In this document: positions 54,872 to 62,058 of the stretch, one piece after another
How positions within the stretch are numbered: position 1 is the first letter of the stretch
Layout: each line of letters starts with the position of its first letter
NCBI GenBank assembly: GCA_016793465.1
Contig: JAEUJW010000081.1
Span: 186,001-250,000, forward strand
Source of the DNA: Myxococcales bacterium
Lineage (GTDB): Bacteria; Myxococcota; Polyangia; Nannocystales; Nannocystaceae
DNA length: 64,000 nucleotides
Reading direction: 5' to 3'
Program-made: the position numbers and the translations under genes
The notes under the pieces: model-generated
Databases searched by the model: none
The model's input: the letters and a program-made list of their open reading frames with translations, nothing else
Told to the model about the DNA's origin: nothing

Positions 54872-54985
54872 GGTCTTCGGGACAGGTCGGAGGGCTGGTC
54901 TTCGGGGCAGGTCGGAGGGGCCGGAGGGGCGGGTCTTCGGGGCAGGTCGGAGGGGCCGGAGGGGCTGGTCTTCGGGACAGGCGAG
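54872..54985. repeat. tandem repeat of GGTCTTCGGGRCAGG units
   Basis: GGTCTTCGGG occurs at 54872, 54897, 54932 and 54967 (spacings 25, 35, 35), each followed by an A/G-variable CAGG and a GGAGGGGCCGGAG-type filler. It lies upstream of the 61-residue membrane gene. No gene is convincing in 54810-55051. Confidence 0.75.
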
Positions 54986-55011
54986 AACGCTGGCGGAGCC
55001 GGGATTTATCG

Positions 55012-55041
55012 TTTGAAAATTAAAAATTATTAAAAATTCTT
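55012..55041. other. A/T-rich island downstream of the kinase-OmpA gene
   Basis: About 26 of 30 bases are A or T, in words such as GAAAATTAAAAATT and ATTAAAAATTC. On the minus strand this gives T-runs (AATTTTTAATAATTTTT) starting eleven bases after the kinase stop. It may help end transcription, although no G+C hairpin accompanies it. Confidence 0.55.
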
Positions 55042-55051
55042 GGTGTCGGGG

Positions 55052-57076
55052 TCAGAGGCGGCGGGGGTCGCAGAGTATGGGGATGACGAGGACCACGCGG
55101 TTGACGGCTTGCTCGAGGTCGCGGAGCTCGCGGGGGGCGAGGGGGTCGCCGTGGGAGAAGCGGTCGACGCCGGCGCGGAGGCGGGACTGTTCGTCGCTGG
55201 TGAAGGCGAAGGGCGGGTGGGAGCCGACGTAGTTGCGGGTGAAGCTGGCGAGGGTGAGCAGGCGGTCGTCGGCGACGCCCCAGGACACGAAGCGCGGGCC
55301 GGGGCGCGGCGCGGGGTCGGGCGTGGGTGAGGGCTCGGGCGGGAGGGTCTGCAGCATGCGGGTGATCAGGCGCTCGAACACGTCGATGCGGCGCAGGCTG
55401 AGGGCGTAGTTGCTGTCGGCGGGGCCGTCGGGGCTGGCCCGCCCGATCACGAAGATGCGGTGGGCCTGGCCGATGCGCGCGAGGTGAGGGGCGATCTGGG
55501 CGCGCAGGAACGACTCGGCCTCGGCGTCGGGCCAGCCGCCGCGCAGGCGCGGCTGGGCGCGGGGGAACGACACGGCGAAGCGGTCGGGGAAGGCGCTCAG
55601 CAACAGGTCGATCTCGGCGTCGCTGGCGGTCAGGTCGCGCCACACGTCGCCGCTGCAGTTCATGGGGTCCTGGGCGAGGGCGGTGATGTCGTGCTGGCGC
55701 TGGTTGCACTTCTGGACCAGGGCCTCGACGGCGGCGACGACCCGCGGGTCCTCGCAGTGCGGGGCGGGCGGGCGCTCGCCGCCGGTCCGGAAGCACACGA
55801 GGTCGGGGCCGCACTCGAGGTGCGGGGGCTCGCAGTCGCGTTCGCGGCACGACTCGCCGCGGGCGGCGTACTCGACGGGCGGGCGCGGGCGGCAGGCGCC
55901 GCGGATGCACCACTCGTCGTCGCCGCAGTCTTCGTCGCCGCGGTTGGGGTCGCAGGCGCCGGGGGCGAGGACCACGGGCGCGGGCGCGGGCGGCGGCTGG
56001 AGGGCGAACCACGCGACCGCGGCGATGCCGGCGGAGACCAGCACGGTGACGATGATGAGGGCGCGCAGCAGCAGGTCGGGCGATCCGTCGCGGCGGCGCG
56101 GGCGGGGCACGTGGATCGCGGTCGGCGGGTCGGCGTCGGGGGCGAGGTACTGGGTGTGGCGGATGGCGTCGGCGAGGGTGCCGGCGCTCTGGAAGCGCTG
56201 CTCGGGGTCGAGGTGGACGGCGCGCAGCACCAGCTCGTCGACGCCGGGCGGGAGCGGCGGCAGGTCGGCCGGGCGGCGGGCGCTCGGGGGCGGCAGCGGC
56301 TGGTGTTGCTGCTGCAGGAGCTCGCGGGGCTGGCCCTGGTAGGGCGGGGCGCCGGTGAGCAGGCAGTAGATCGTGGCGCCGAGGGCGTAGATGTCGCTGC
56401 GGGCGTCGGGCGGGGCGCCGAGGGCCAGCAGCTCGGGCGCGAGGTAGGCGGGCGTGCCGAGCACGATGTTGCGGTCGGTCTGCTCGCCGGACTCGCCGAG
56501 GTCCTTGGCGATGCCGAAGTCGATGAGTTTGATAATCGGACCGGCGTGCTGGCTCTGGTCGGCGAGGAAGCAGTTGGAGGGCTTGATGTCGCGGTGCAGC
56601 AGGCCGACGGCGTGGGTCGAGGCGAGGGCGTCGCACAGCTGCAGCGCGAGGGGGGCGGCGCGCGACCAGTCGAGCGGGCCCGTCGTTTTTAATAGCTGGT
56701 GAAGATCCTGGCCGCGGAGGTACTCCATGACGAGGTAGGCCTCGCCGCGCTCGGTCTCGCCGAAGTCGAGGGCGCGCACGACGTGGCGGTTGCGCTTCGA
56801 GATCTCGCGCATGGCGCGGGCCTCGCGGAGGAAGCGGCGGCGCATCTCGGAGGCGGCGCCGTGGCGCGGGTGCAGCAGCTTGACGGCGGCCTCCTCGTGG
56901 AAGCGGGTGTGGGTCGCGCGGTAGACGAGGGCCATGCCGCCGCGGCCGAGGCGCTCGTGGATGACGTAGTTGCCGACGTGGGTGCCGACGCGGAGGTCCG
57001 GGGTGTCGTCCATCGCGGGCGGCGCGTGGGCACCCGAGGGGCCGCGCGGTCCGGGCTGGGGAGCGTGCTCGGCCAC
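55052..57076 (-). CDS. Ser/Thr kinase fused to an OmpA-like periplasmic domain
   Basis: A 674-residue single-pass kinase. The kinase domain fills about residues 36-310: GRGGMALVYRA, AAVKLLHPRH, HRDIKPSNCF (161-170), DFG (186-188), GTPAYLAPELL. A membrane helix near residue 340 (LLLRALIIVTVLVSAGIAAV) leads to a Cys-rich linker of about 100 residues (CDPNRGDEDCGDDEWC and further pairs). A C-terminal OmpA-like domain follows (RIFVIGRASPDGPADSNYAL then SLRRIDVFERLI) that could bind peptidoglycan. The GTG at 57076 is supported by TATCTT seven bases upstream. The gene therefore links wall sensing to phosphorylation in one chain. Confidence 0.87.
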   Translation of the reverse strand: MAEHAPQPGPRGPSGAHAPPAMDDTPDLRVGTHVGNYVIHERLGRGGMALVYRATHTRFHEEAAVKLLHPRHGAASEMRRRFLREARAMREISKRNRHVVRALDFGETERGEAYLVMEYLRGQDLHQLLKTTGPLDWSRAAPLALQLCDALASTHAVGLLHRDIKPSNCFLADQSQHAGPIIKLIDFGIAKDLGESGEQTDRNIVLGTPAYLAPELLALGAPPDARSDIYALGATIYCLLTGAPPYQGQPRELLQQQHQPLPPPSARRPADLPPLPPGVDELVLRAVHLDPEQRFQSAGTLADAIRHTQYLAPDADPPTAIHVPRPRRRDGSPDLLLRALIIVTVLVSAGIAAVAWFALQPPPAPAPVVLAPGACDPNRGDEDCGDDEWCIRGACRPRPPVEYAARGESCRERDCEPPHLECGPDLVCFRTGGERPPAPHCEDPRVVAAVEALVQKCNQRQHDITALAQDPMNCSGDVWRDLTASDAEIDLLLSAFPDRFAVSFPRAQPRLRGGWPDAEAESFLRAQIAPHLARIGQAHRIFVIGRASPDGPADSNYALSLRRIDVFERLITRMLQTLPPEPSPTPDPAPRPGPRFVSWGVADDRLLTLASFTRNYVGSHPPFAFTSDEQSRLRAGVDRFSHGDPLAPRELRDLEQAVNRVVLVIPILCDPRRL

Positions 57077-57089
57077 GGCGCCGAAGATA
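57077..57089 (-). promoter_or_regulatory. leaderless -10 element of the kinase-OmpA gene
   Basis: TATCTT (57089-57084) ends seven bases before the GTG at 57076. Confidence 0.5.
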
Positions 57090-57137
57090 GCAAAGAAATT
57101 GCCGGCGGCGACGCTGGCGCGCGTCGCCGGGGATCGG

Positions 57138-57150
57138 TTATCCCCCGGGC
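57138..57150 (+). promoter_or_regulatory. leaderless -10 element of the reductase gene
   Basis: TTATCC (57138-57143) ends seven bases before the ATG at 57151. It is divergent from the kinase promoter about 50 bases away. Confidence 0.45.
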
Positions 57151-58218
57151 ATGACGACGCCCTGGATCCTGTACGGTGCCAACGGTTACACGGGGGAGCT
57201 GATCGCGGCGGCGGCGGCCGCGGAGGGGCTGCGGCCGCTGCTGGCCGGGCGCAACGCGGAGGCGCTGGCGCGCGTCGGCGGGCGCCTCGGGCTCGAGTGG
57301 CGGGCGTTCGACCTGCAGGGCCCGGACGCGCTGGCGCGGCACCTCGAGGGCGCGCCGCTGGTGCTGCACGCGGCGGGGCCGTTCTCGGCGACGAGCGAGC
57401 CGATGGTGAGCGCGTGCCTGAAGGCGGGGGCGCACTACCTCGACATCACCGGCGAGGTCGAGGTGTTCGAGGCGTGCAAGCGGCGCGACGCCGAGGCGAA
57501 GGCCCGCGGGGTAGTGGTGATGCCGGGCGTGGGCTTCGACGTGGTGCCGTCGGACTGCCTGGCGCGCGCGGTCGCCGAGGCGCTGCCGGGGGCGATCCGC
57601 CTCGAGATGGCGTTCCAGGCGCTCGGCTCGATCAGCCGCGGGACCATGAAGACGATGATCGAGCACCTCGGCGAGGGCGTGCTGGTGCGCCGCGGCGGCG
57701 AGCTCGAGACGGTCGAGGCCGGGTCGCTCGCGCGGACCGTCGAGTTCGCCGGCAAGCCGCGGCGGGCGGTCGCGATCTCGTGGGGCGACGTGTCGACGGC
57801 GTATCACTCGACCGGCATCGACGACATCACGGTGATGATGGCGCTGCCGCCGAAGCAGGCCAGGGGGCTCAAGTGGATGAAGCTGCTCGGCCCGCTGCTG
57901 CGGCGGAGGCTGATAATTAAAGGGCTGCAGGCGATCGTGGACCGCACGGTGACGGGGCCGGGCGAGGCGCTGCGCGAGCAGGGGCAGGCCCACCTGTGGG
58001 CGCAGGTGACGGCGGCCGACGGGCGCACGCTGGTCGGTCGGCTGCGCACGCCCGAGGGCTACAAGACGACGGTGATCACGGCGCTGACGTGCGTGCGCAA
58101 GGTGCTCGCGGGCGAGGCGCGGGCGGGCTATCAGACGCCGTCGTCGGCGTTCGGGGTCGACCTGATCCGCGGGCTGCCGGGGTTCACGCTCGAGATCGGG
58201 CCGGTGCAGCCGGGCTGA
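57151..58218 (+). CDS. saccharopine-dehydrogenase-like oxidoreductase
   Basis: A 355-residue Rossmann-fold enzyme. N-terminal ILYGANGYTGELIAAAAAAE binds NAD(P); LVLHAAGPFSATSEPMVSAC, HYLDITGEVEVFEAC and VVVMPGVGFDVVPSDCLA are signature blocks of the family that includes trans-acting enoyl reductases. The C-terminal part closes with EARAGYQTPSSAFG. The substrate is unknown and the gene is alone. LIIKG near residue 253 is coded CTG ATA ATT AAA GGG, an A/T codon island. Confidence 0.88.
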   Translation: MTTPWILYGANGYTGELIAAAAAAEGLRPLLAGRNAEALARVGGRLGLEWRAFDLQGPDALARHLEGAPLVLHAAGPFSATSEPMVSACLKAGAHYLDITGEVEVFEACKRRDAEAKARGVVVMPGVGFDVVPSDCLARAVAEALPGAIRLEMAFQALGSISRGTMKTMIEHLGEGVLVRRGGELETVEAGSLARTVEFAGKPRRAVAISWGDVSTAYHSTGIDDITVMMALPPKQARGLKWMKLLGPLLRRRLIIKGLQAIVDRTVTGPGEALREQGQAHLWAQVTAADGRTLVGRLRTPEGYKTTVITALTCVRKVLAGEARAGYQTPSSAFGVDLIRGLPGFTLEIGPVQPG

Positions 58219-58302
58219 GCGTCGGCGCGGGGCGCAGCGCGCCGGCCTGACCGGCGCGTGTACGGGGACCGGTGCGGGCGGTATGGTGGGCCCGGAGGGC
58301 CG

Positions 58303-58962
58303 ATGGCGGGAGGCAAGTTCGCGGAGCGGGTGATGTGCTGGACGTGTGCGTCCCGCGGGGTGGTGACGCGGGCCGACCGGGTCGACGAGGGCGTCGAGGA
58401 CGACCACTACGTGTGCGCGCTGGGCCACGCGTTCGGCGTCGACTGGCGCGGCCGGCCGCCGGGCGAGCCGCAGTGGCCGCCGGCGCCGGAGCTGGCCGCG
58501 AGCGTCCGCGAGGCGGCGGAGGCGGACCCGGAGGACGACGCGCCGGAGCCGGCGCCGGAGCGGCGTCTGGTCGCGGACACGACGGTGCGGCGGTTCGAGT
58601 ACGGGGCGTCGCTCGCTCCGCCGGCGCAGCTGCTGGCGTGGCTCGCGGCGACGCGGGGCCGGCGGCTGCGGCTGCCGGTGGTGCTGACGCGCGGGCCGGT
58701 CGGGTTCTCGTTGAACGAGGCCCGGCTCGGCGCGGCGGCGGACGCATTAAAAATTCGCTGCGACGACACGGCGCTGGGGGTCGGGCTCGCGGAGCGGGCG
58801 AGGTACGCGGCCGGCGAGGCGCGGACGGTGGCGCTGTGGCTCGAGGGGCGCTGGCAGGGCGGGGAGGCGCGGGTGCTCGCGGTCGTCAAGGTCGGGGAGG
58901 TGGTCGAGCGCGACGAGCTCGAGGAGGCGGCGGCGGAGGTCGAGGCGGACGGGGGCGGGTGA
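58303..58962 (+). CDS. zinc-knuckle protein of unknown function
   Basis: A 219-residue soluble protein. GGAGG upstream supports ATG 58303. The N-terminus has a Cys pair (MCWTC, residues 12-15) and a second Cys/His site (YVCALGHAFGVDW) as in a small zinc knuckle. An acidic Pro/Ala linker follows, then a domain of about 100 residues with VVLTRGPVGFSLNEARLGAA and a beta-rich end (TVALWLEGRWQGGEARVLAV). ALKIR near residue 148 uses A/T-rich codons. The 3' end is duplicated downstream together with a palindrome. Confidence 0.68.
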   Translation: MAGGKFAERVMCWTCASRGVVTRADRVDEGVEDDHYVCALGHAFGVDWRGRPPGEPQWPPAPELAASVREAAEADPEDDAPEPAPERRLVADTTVRRFEYGASLAPPAQLLAWLAATRGRRLRLPVVLTRGPVGFSLNEARLGAAADALKIRCDDTALGVGLAERARYAAGEARTVALWLEGRWQGGEARVLAVVKVGEVVERDELEEAAAEVEADGGG

Positions 58963-59047
58963 GGCTGTCCGCGGGGACAGGTGAGGTCCGGGGCTGCGCG
59001 GACCCGGCGGACGGGGGCGGGTGAGGCTGTCCGCGGGGACAGGTGAC
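58944..59047. repeat. 62-bp tandem duplication of a gene 3' end plus palindrome
   Basis: Copies at 58944-59005 and from 59006 both read GGCGGACGGGGGCGGGTGAG followed by CTGTCC-GCGG-GGACAG and GGTGA. The first contains the real stop of the zinc-knuckle gene. The palindrome is the same as at 53.4 kb, next to an unrelated gene. Confidence 0.88.
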
Positions 59048-59067
59048 GCGGGCGGCCCTCGCGGCGC

Positions 59068-60339
59068 TCACCCGGCGCCGAGGTAGGTGAGCAGGGGCCA
59101 GGCGGCGAAGGCGAGGGCGAAGGCGAGGCACAGCAGGGCGTCGCCGAGCACGCCGGCGAGGCGGACGCGGCGCTGGGTGAGGAGGCCGCGCAGGCCGGTG
59201 GCGCGGCCGGCGGCGGCGGCGTGCCAGGGGCGCAGGTCGACGCCGAGGATGTTGTCGCAGCGGCAGTAGGGGCAGCGCACGAGCGCGTGGCTGGCGTGCT
59301 GGTCGGGCAGGGCGGCGCCGCAGCCGCGGCAGCGCGGGCCGCCGTCGTGGCGGGCGCCGAGGTCGATGAGGCAGGCGCGCAGGGCGACGCGGCGGGCGAA
59401 CGGCGGGTTGGTGAGCACGGCGACCAGCACCGCGAGGCTGGCGCCGGCGAGGAACACCAGCACGGTGTTGCCCTCGCTGCCGAGGCCGCGCAGGCGCATC
59501 GGCGCGTAGAGGGCCGCGCCGATCAGCGGGGCGAGGAACACGAGGACGAGGGCGAGCAGCAGGTGACGGTTGGCGGCGCTCGCCCCGGGCTGGTCGAGCA
59601 GGCTGCGGATCAGCGGGCGCGCGGCCTCGGCCTCGCGGGCGAGCGCGGCGTCCTCGGCCAGGTGGGCGCGCACGGCGGGCGGGACGGGGACCTGCCGCTG
59701 GCACATGGGACATGTCACCGAGGACAGGTCGGTGGGCGCCAGCGCGGCGCCGCAGCCGGGGCAGCGCAGCACGTCGACGGCGGCCACGGCGGCGGGCGCG
59801 GGCTGGAGGTCGCGGGCGGACGCGGCGACCGGCGCGAGGCGGTGGACGGCGCGGATCTCGTCGAGGGCGACGACGAGGGCCTCGCGGTCCTCGGGCTGGT
59901 AGGCCTCGGCGATGGGGAAGCTGCGGCCGTCGGTGGTGGCGACGAACAGCTCGTGGCCGCGGATCGGCTGGTCGGGGGCGCGCTTGTCGCTGTCGGTGAC
60001 GTGGCAGCGCTCGGGCACCAGCGACGTCCAGGCGAGCTCGAGGCCGTGGTGGGGGCCGCCGTCGATGCGCAGGCCGGCGGGGCCGAGGATGAGGTCGCTG
60101 GCGCGGCAGCCGGACAGCGAGCCCCACACGAAGGCGATCCACAGGCCGGTGCAGACGACCAGCGCGAGCGCGACCAGGCGGACCTGCCAGCCGGGGGTGT
60201 CGACGAGGTAGGTGAACGCGAGGGCGGTGGCGTTGACGGCGATGGCCGCGGCGACGGTGCCCTCGACGAGCGCGCTGTGGCCGATCTGCAGCGGCATGCG
60301 CAGCTCGCCGGGGAGCGGCCAGTGCGGGGCGGCGGGCAT
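59068..60339 (-). CDS. membrane protein with PH-like domain and two zinc ribbons
   Basis: A 423-residue protein and larger relative of the gene at 45397. Two membrane helices (about 28-46 and 54-72) precede a beta-rich region of about 90 residues (SDLILGPAGLRIDGGPHHGL, HELFVATTDGRSFPIA, REALVVALDEI) resembling a bacterial PH domain. Then come a zinc ribbon (VLRCPGCGAAL, VTCPMCQ), two helices, a second ribbon (PRCRGCGAAL, VRCPYCRC) and a final helix. The start at 60339 is chosen because TACCAT ends seven bases before it; an ATG three codons upstream lies inside that hexamer. The function is unknown. Confidence 0.75.
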   Translation of the reverse strand: MPAAPHWPLPGELRMPLQIGHSALVEGTVAAAIAVNATALAFTYLVDTPGWQVRLVALALVVCTGLWIAFVWGSLSGCRASDLILGPAGLRIDGGPHHGLELAWTSLVPERCHVTDSDKRAPDQPIRGHELFVATTDGRSFPIAEAYQPEDREALVVALDEIRAVHRLAPVAASARDLQPAPAAVAAVDVLRCPGCGAALAPTDLSSVTCPMCQRQVPVPPAVRAHLAEDAALAREAEAARPLIRSLLDQPGASAANRHLLLALVLVFLAPLIGAALYAPMRLRGLGSEGNTVLVFLAGASLAVLVAVLTNPPFARRVALRACLIDLGARHDGGPRCRGCGAALPDQHASHALVRCPYCRCDNILGVDLRPWHAAAAGRATGLRGLLTQRRVRLAGVLGDALLCLAFALAFAAWPLLTYLGAG

Positions 60340-60352
60340 CGGCGGCATGGTA
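60340..60352 (-). promoter_or_regulatory. leaderless -10 element of the PH/zinc-ribbon gene
   Basis: TACCAT (60352-60347) ends seven bases before the ATG at 60339. Confidence 0.5.
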
Positions 60353-60432
60353 GCCGGGACGCGCGGGCGAGTGCGTGCTCGCGGCGGGTCCGGTGCGCGG
60401 CGAGCTCGCCGACGGCTGCGTGCGGGGGCGCG

Positions 60433-60656
60433 GCGGGCTGGGCGAAGGCGGTGAGGGTCGGCTACGTGCGCTCGGGCGGGCTGGGCGAAGGCGGTGAGGG
60501 TCGGCTACGTGCGCTCGGGCGGGCTGGGCGAAGGCGGTGAGGGTCGGCTGCGTGCGCTCGAGCGGGCTGGGCGAAGGCGGTGAGGGTCGGCTGCGTGCGC
60601 TCGGGCGGGCTGGGCGAAGGCGGTGGGGGTCGGCTGCGTGCGTTCGGGCGGGCTGG
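60433..60656. repeat. 43-bp tandem repeat, five copies
   Basis: Units start at 60433, 60476, 60519, 60562 and 60605, with a truncated sixth at 60648. Each contains GCGGGCTGGGCGAAGGCGGT and CGGCTACGTGCGCTCGG or a close variant. The period is not a multiple of three, so it is non-coding. It fills the gap downstream of the CBS gene and upstream of the PH/zinc-ribbon gene. Confidence 0.93.
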
Positions 60657-60667
60657 CGACGCGCGGC

Positions 60668-61072
60668 TCACTGCGGGGGCGCGGCGAGCTGGGCGAGGGC
60701 GGTGAGGGCGTCGGTGGTGGTGAACACGCCGAGCACGTGGCCGGGGTGGTTGGGGTCGACGACGATGGCGCTGCCGTGGTGGTGCTGGGCCATCTCGGCG
60801 GCGACGGCCCGCAGGTGGGCCTCGGGGCCGCAGGTGAACGGCACGGCGGTCATGACCTGGCGGACGGTGAGGCGCTCGAGGTCGCTGCCGTGGACCTCGG
60901 CGCCGGAGATGTCGCGGTCGCTGAGCACGCCGACGAGCTCGCCGTTGTCGACGACGGGCAGGTGATGCGAGCCCAGCTGGAACATGCGATCGCGCGCCTG
61001 GGTGAGGGTCAGGTCGCCGGCGATCGTCTCCGGCGAGGCCGTCATGAAGCTGCGAACGACGTGGGTCTGCAT
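60668..61072 (-). CDS. CBS-domain pair protein
   Basis: A 134-residue cytoplasmic protein consisting of two CBS motifs: RSFMTASPETIAGDLTLTQA with LPVVDNGELVGVLSDRDIS, and VRQVMTAVPFTCGPEAHLRA with AIVVDPNHPGHVLGVFTTTD. A stand-alone Bateman module of this size binds AMP, ATP or SAM and regulates a partner protein. GATAAC (61091-61086) thirteen bases upstream is its likely -10, giving a very short leader. Confidence 0.9.
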   Translation of the reverse strand: MQTHVVRSFMTASPETIAGDLTLTQARDRMFQLGSHHLPVVDNGELVGVLSDRDISGAEVHGSDLERLTVRQVMTAVPFTCGPEAHLRAVAAEMAQHHHGSAIVVDPNHPGHVLGVFTTTDALTALAQLAAPPQ

Positions 61073-61985
61073 GGCAACCCGGCAAGTTATCACGGGTCGC
61101 CGGGCGGGCCCGGACAGGGGCTGCGCATTGCTTGCAGGCGCGGCGACGACGGCGGACACGCCGACGGTTCGGGCGGTGGGCGACGCGTGGCGATCGAGAG
61201 CTGTGCGGCGCTCGAGTCGTCAGGGGGTACGCGCCGGCGGGCTGCGTCGGCGGCTCACCCGCTCGGCCGCGAAGGGCAGGGCGACGACGTCGGGGCGTCG
61301 AGCACGGGACGCTCGGGCCGGGCTGTGCGAGACCGCGGGCGGTCGAGCGCCGCGACGAAGTCGACGCCACCGCCGCGGACCTCGACAGCTGCGAGTCGAC
61401 GGTGCGCTGCGTCGACGAGCCGATCGACGAGCACGACGGCAACCACGACGACGAGCACGACGGCAACCACCCCGAGGCGCGCGGGGCCCGGGCCAGAGGC
61501 AGGGGCGGGTCGCGGCGGACGTTGCTGCCTCCGCGTGCGTTCGTCGCGGCGACGCGCCGCTCGACGACCCCGAGTCAGGCCTCCCGCCGATCGACGCGAC
61601 CCGCCGCGCGGCGAGCCCGGGGTCGAATCGCAGGACCCGCCGCCGCGCTGCGGACCGGCCAGGGCGTGCTCGGCGGCGGCGGCGGGCGGGCGCGCATGCG
61701 CGCGGTCGCGTCGCGGCGCCGCGGGGCCGCGTCGCGGCGGCTGCGCGGTCGGCCGTCGGCGGATCTTCCTGGAAACAGGATGTGCACGCGAGCACAGTTC
61801 GCGGGAGGGATGGCGCGCGCAGGCGGCCGAATGGCGCCGGTTCGCGGCGGACGCCGTTTTTTCCGGTTGGGGGCAGCAGCCGACGGTCCTGCAAAGTCAC
61901 ATGCGTGACGTGCCGGCGCTTTGAAATGAGCGGCGAACTCTCGACAACAACTGCTCTGGAGCCGCGCCGGCGACGGCCGGTCGGC
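61073..61985. other. long spacer without a supportable gene
   Basis: About 0.9 kb. Open frames exist in several phases but none shows a consistent protein. A 21-bp unit GACGAGCACGACGGCAACCA(C) occurs twice (61426-61446 and 61450-61470), and Arg/Ala-coding text with mixed codon choice follows. It may contain decayed coding sequence, but I cannot name a source. Confidence 0.45.
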
Positions 61986-62015
61986 TTGAAGTGCGCGCGT
62001 TCCCGTGCCTACTCT
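61986..62015 (+). promoter_or_regulatory. promoter of the sedolisin gene
   Basis: TTGAAG (61986-61991), 18-base spacer, TACTCT (62010-62015). It predicts a leader of about 37 bases with GAGG near 62048, in contrast to the leaderless genes. Confidence 0.5.
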
Positions 62016-62058
62016 GTGGTGAAGTCCCCCAAGAATTTCCAGGTTTCGAGGTTTTGTC

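Noticed and set aside
61255..61470. A minus-strand frame opening MVAVVLVVVVAVVLVDRLVD that looks like a membrane helix.
   Set aside because: The hydrophobic run is the antisense of a 21-bp repeat coding Asp/Glu/His/Gly/Asn on the plus strand. No promoter, ribosome site or homologue pattern supports it.
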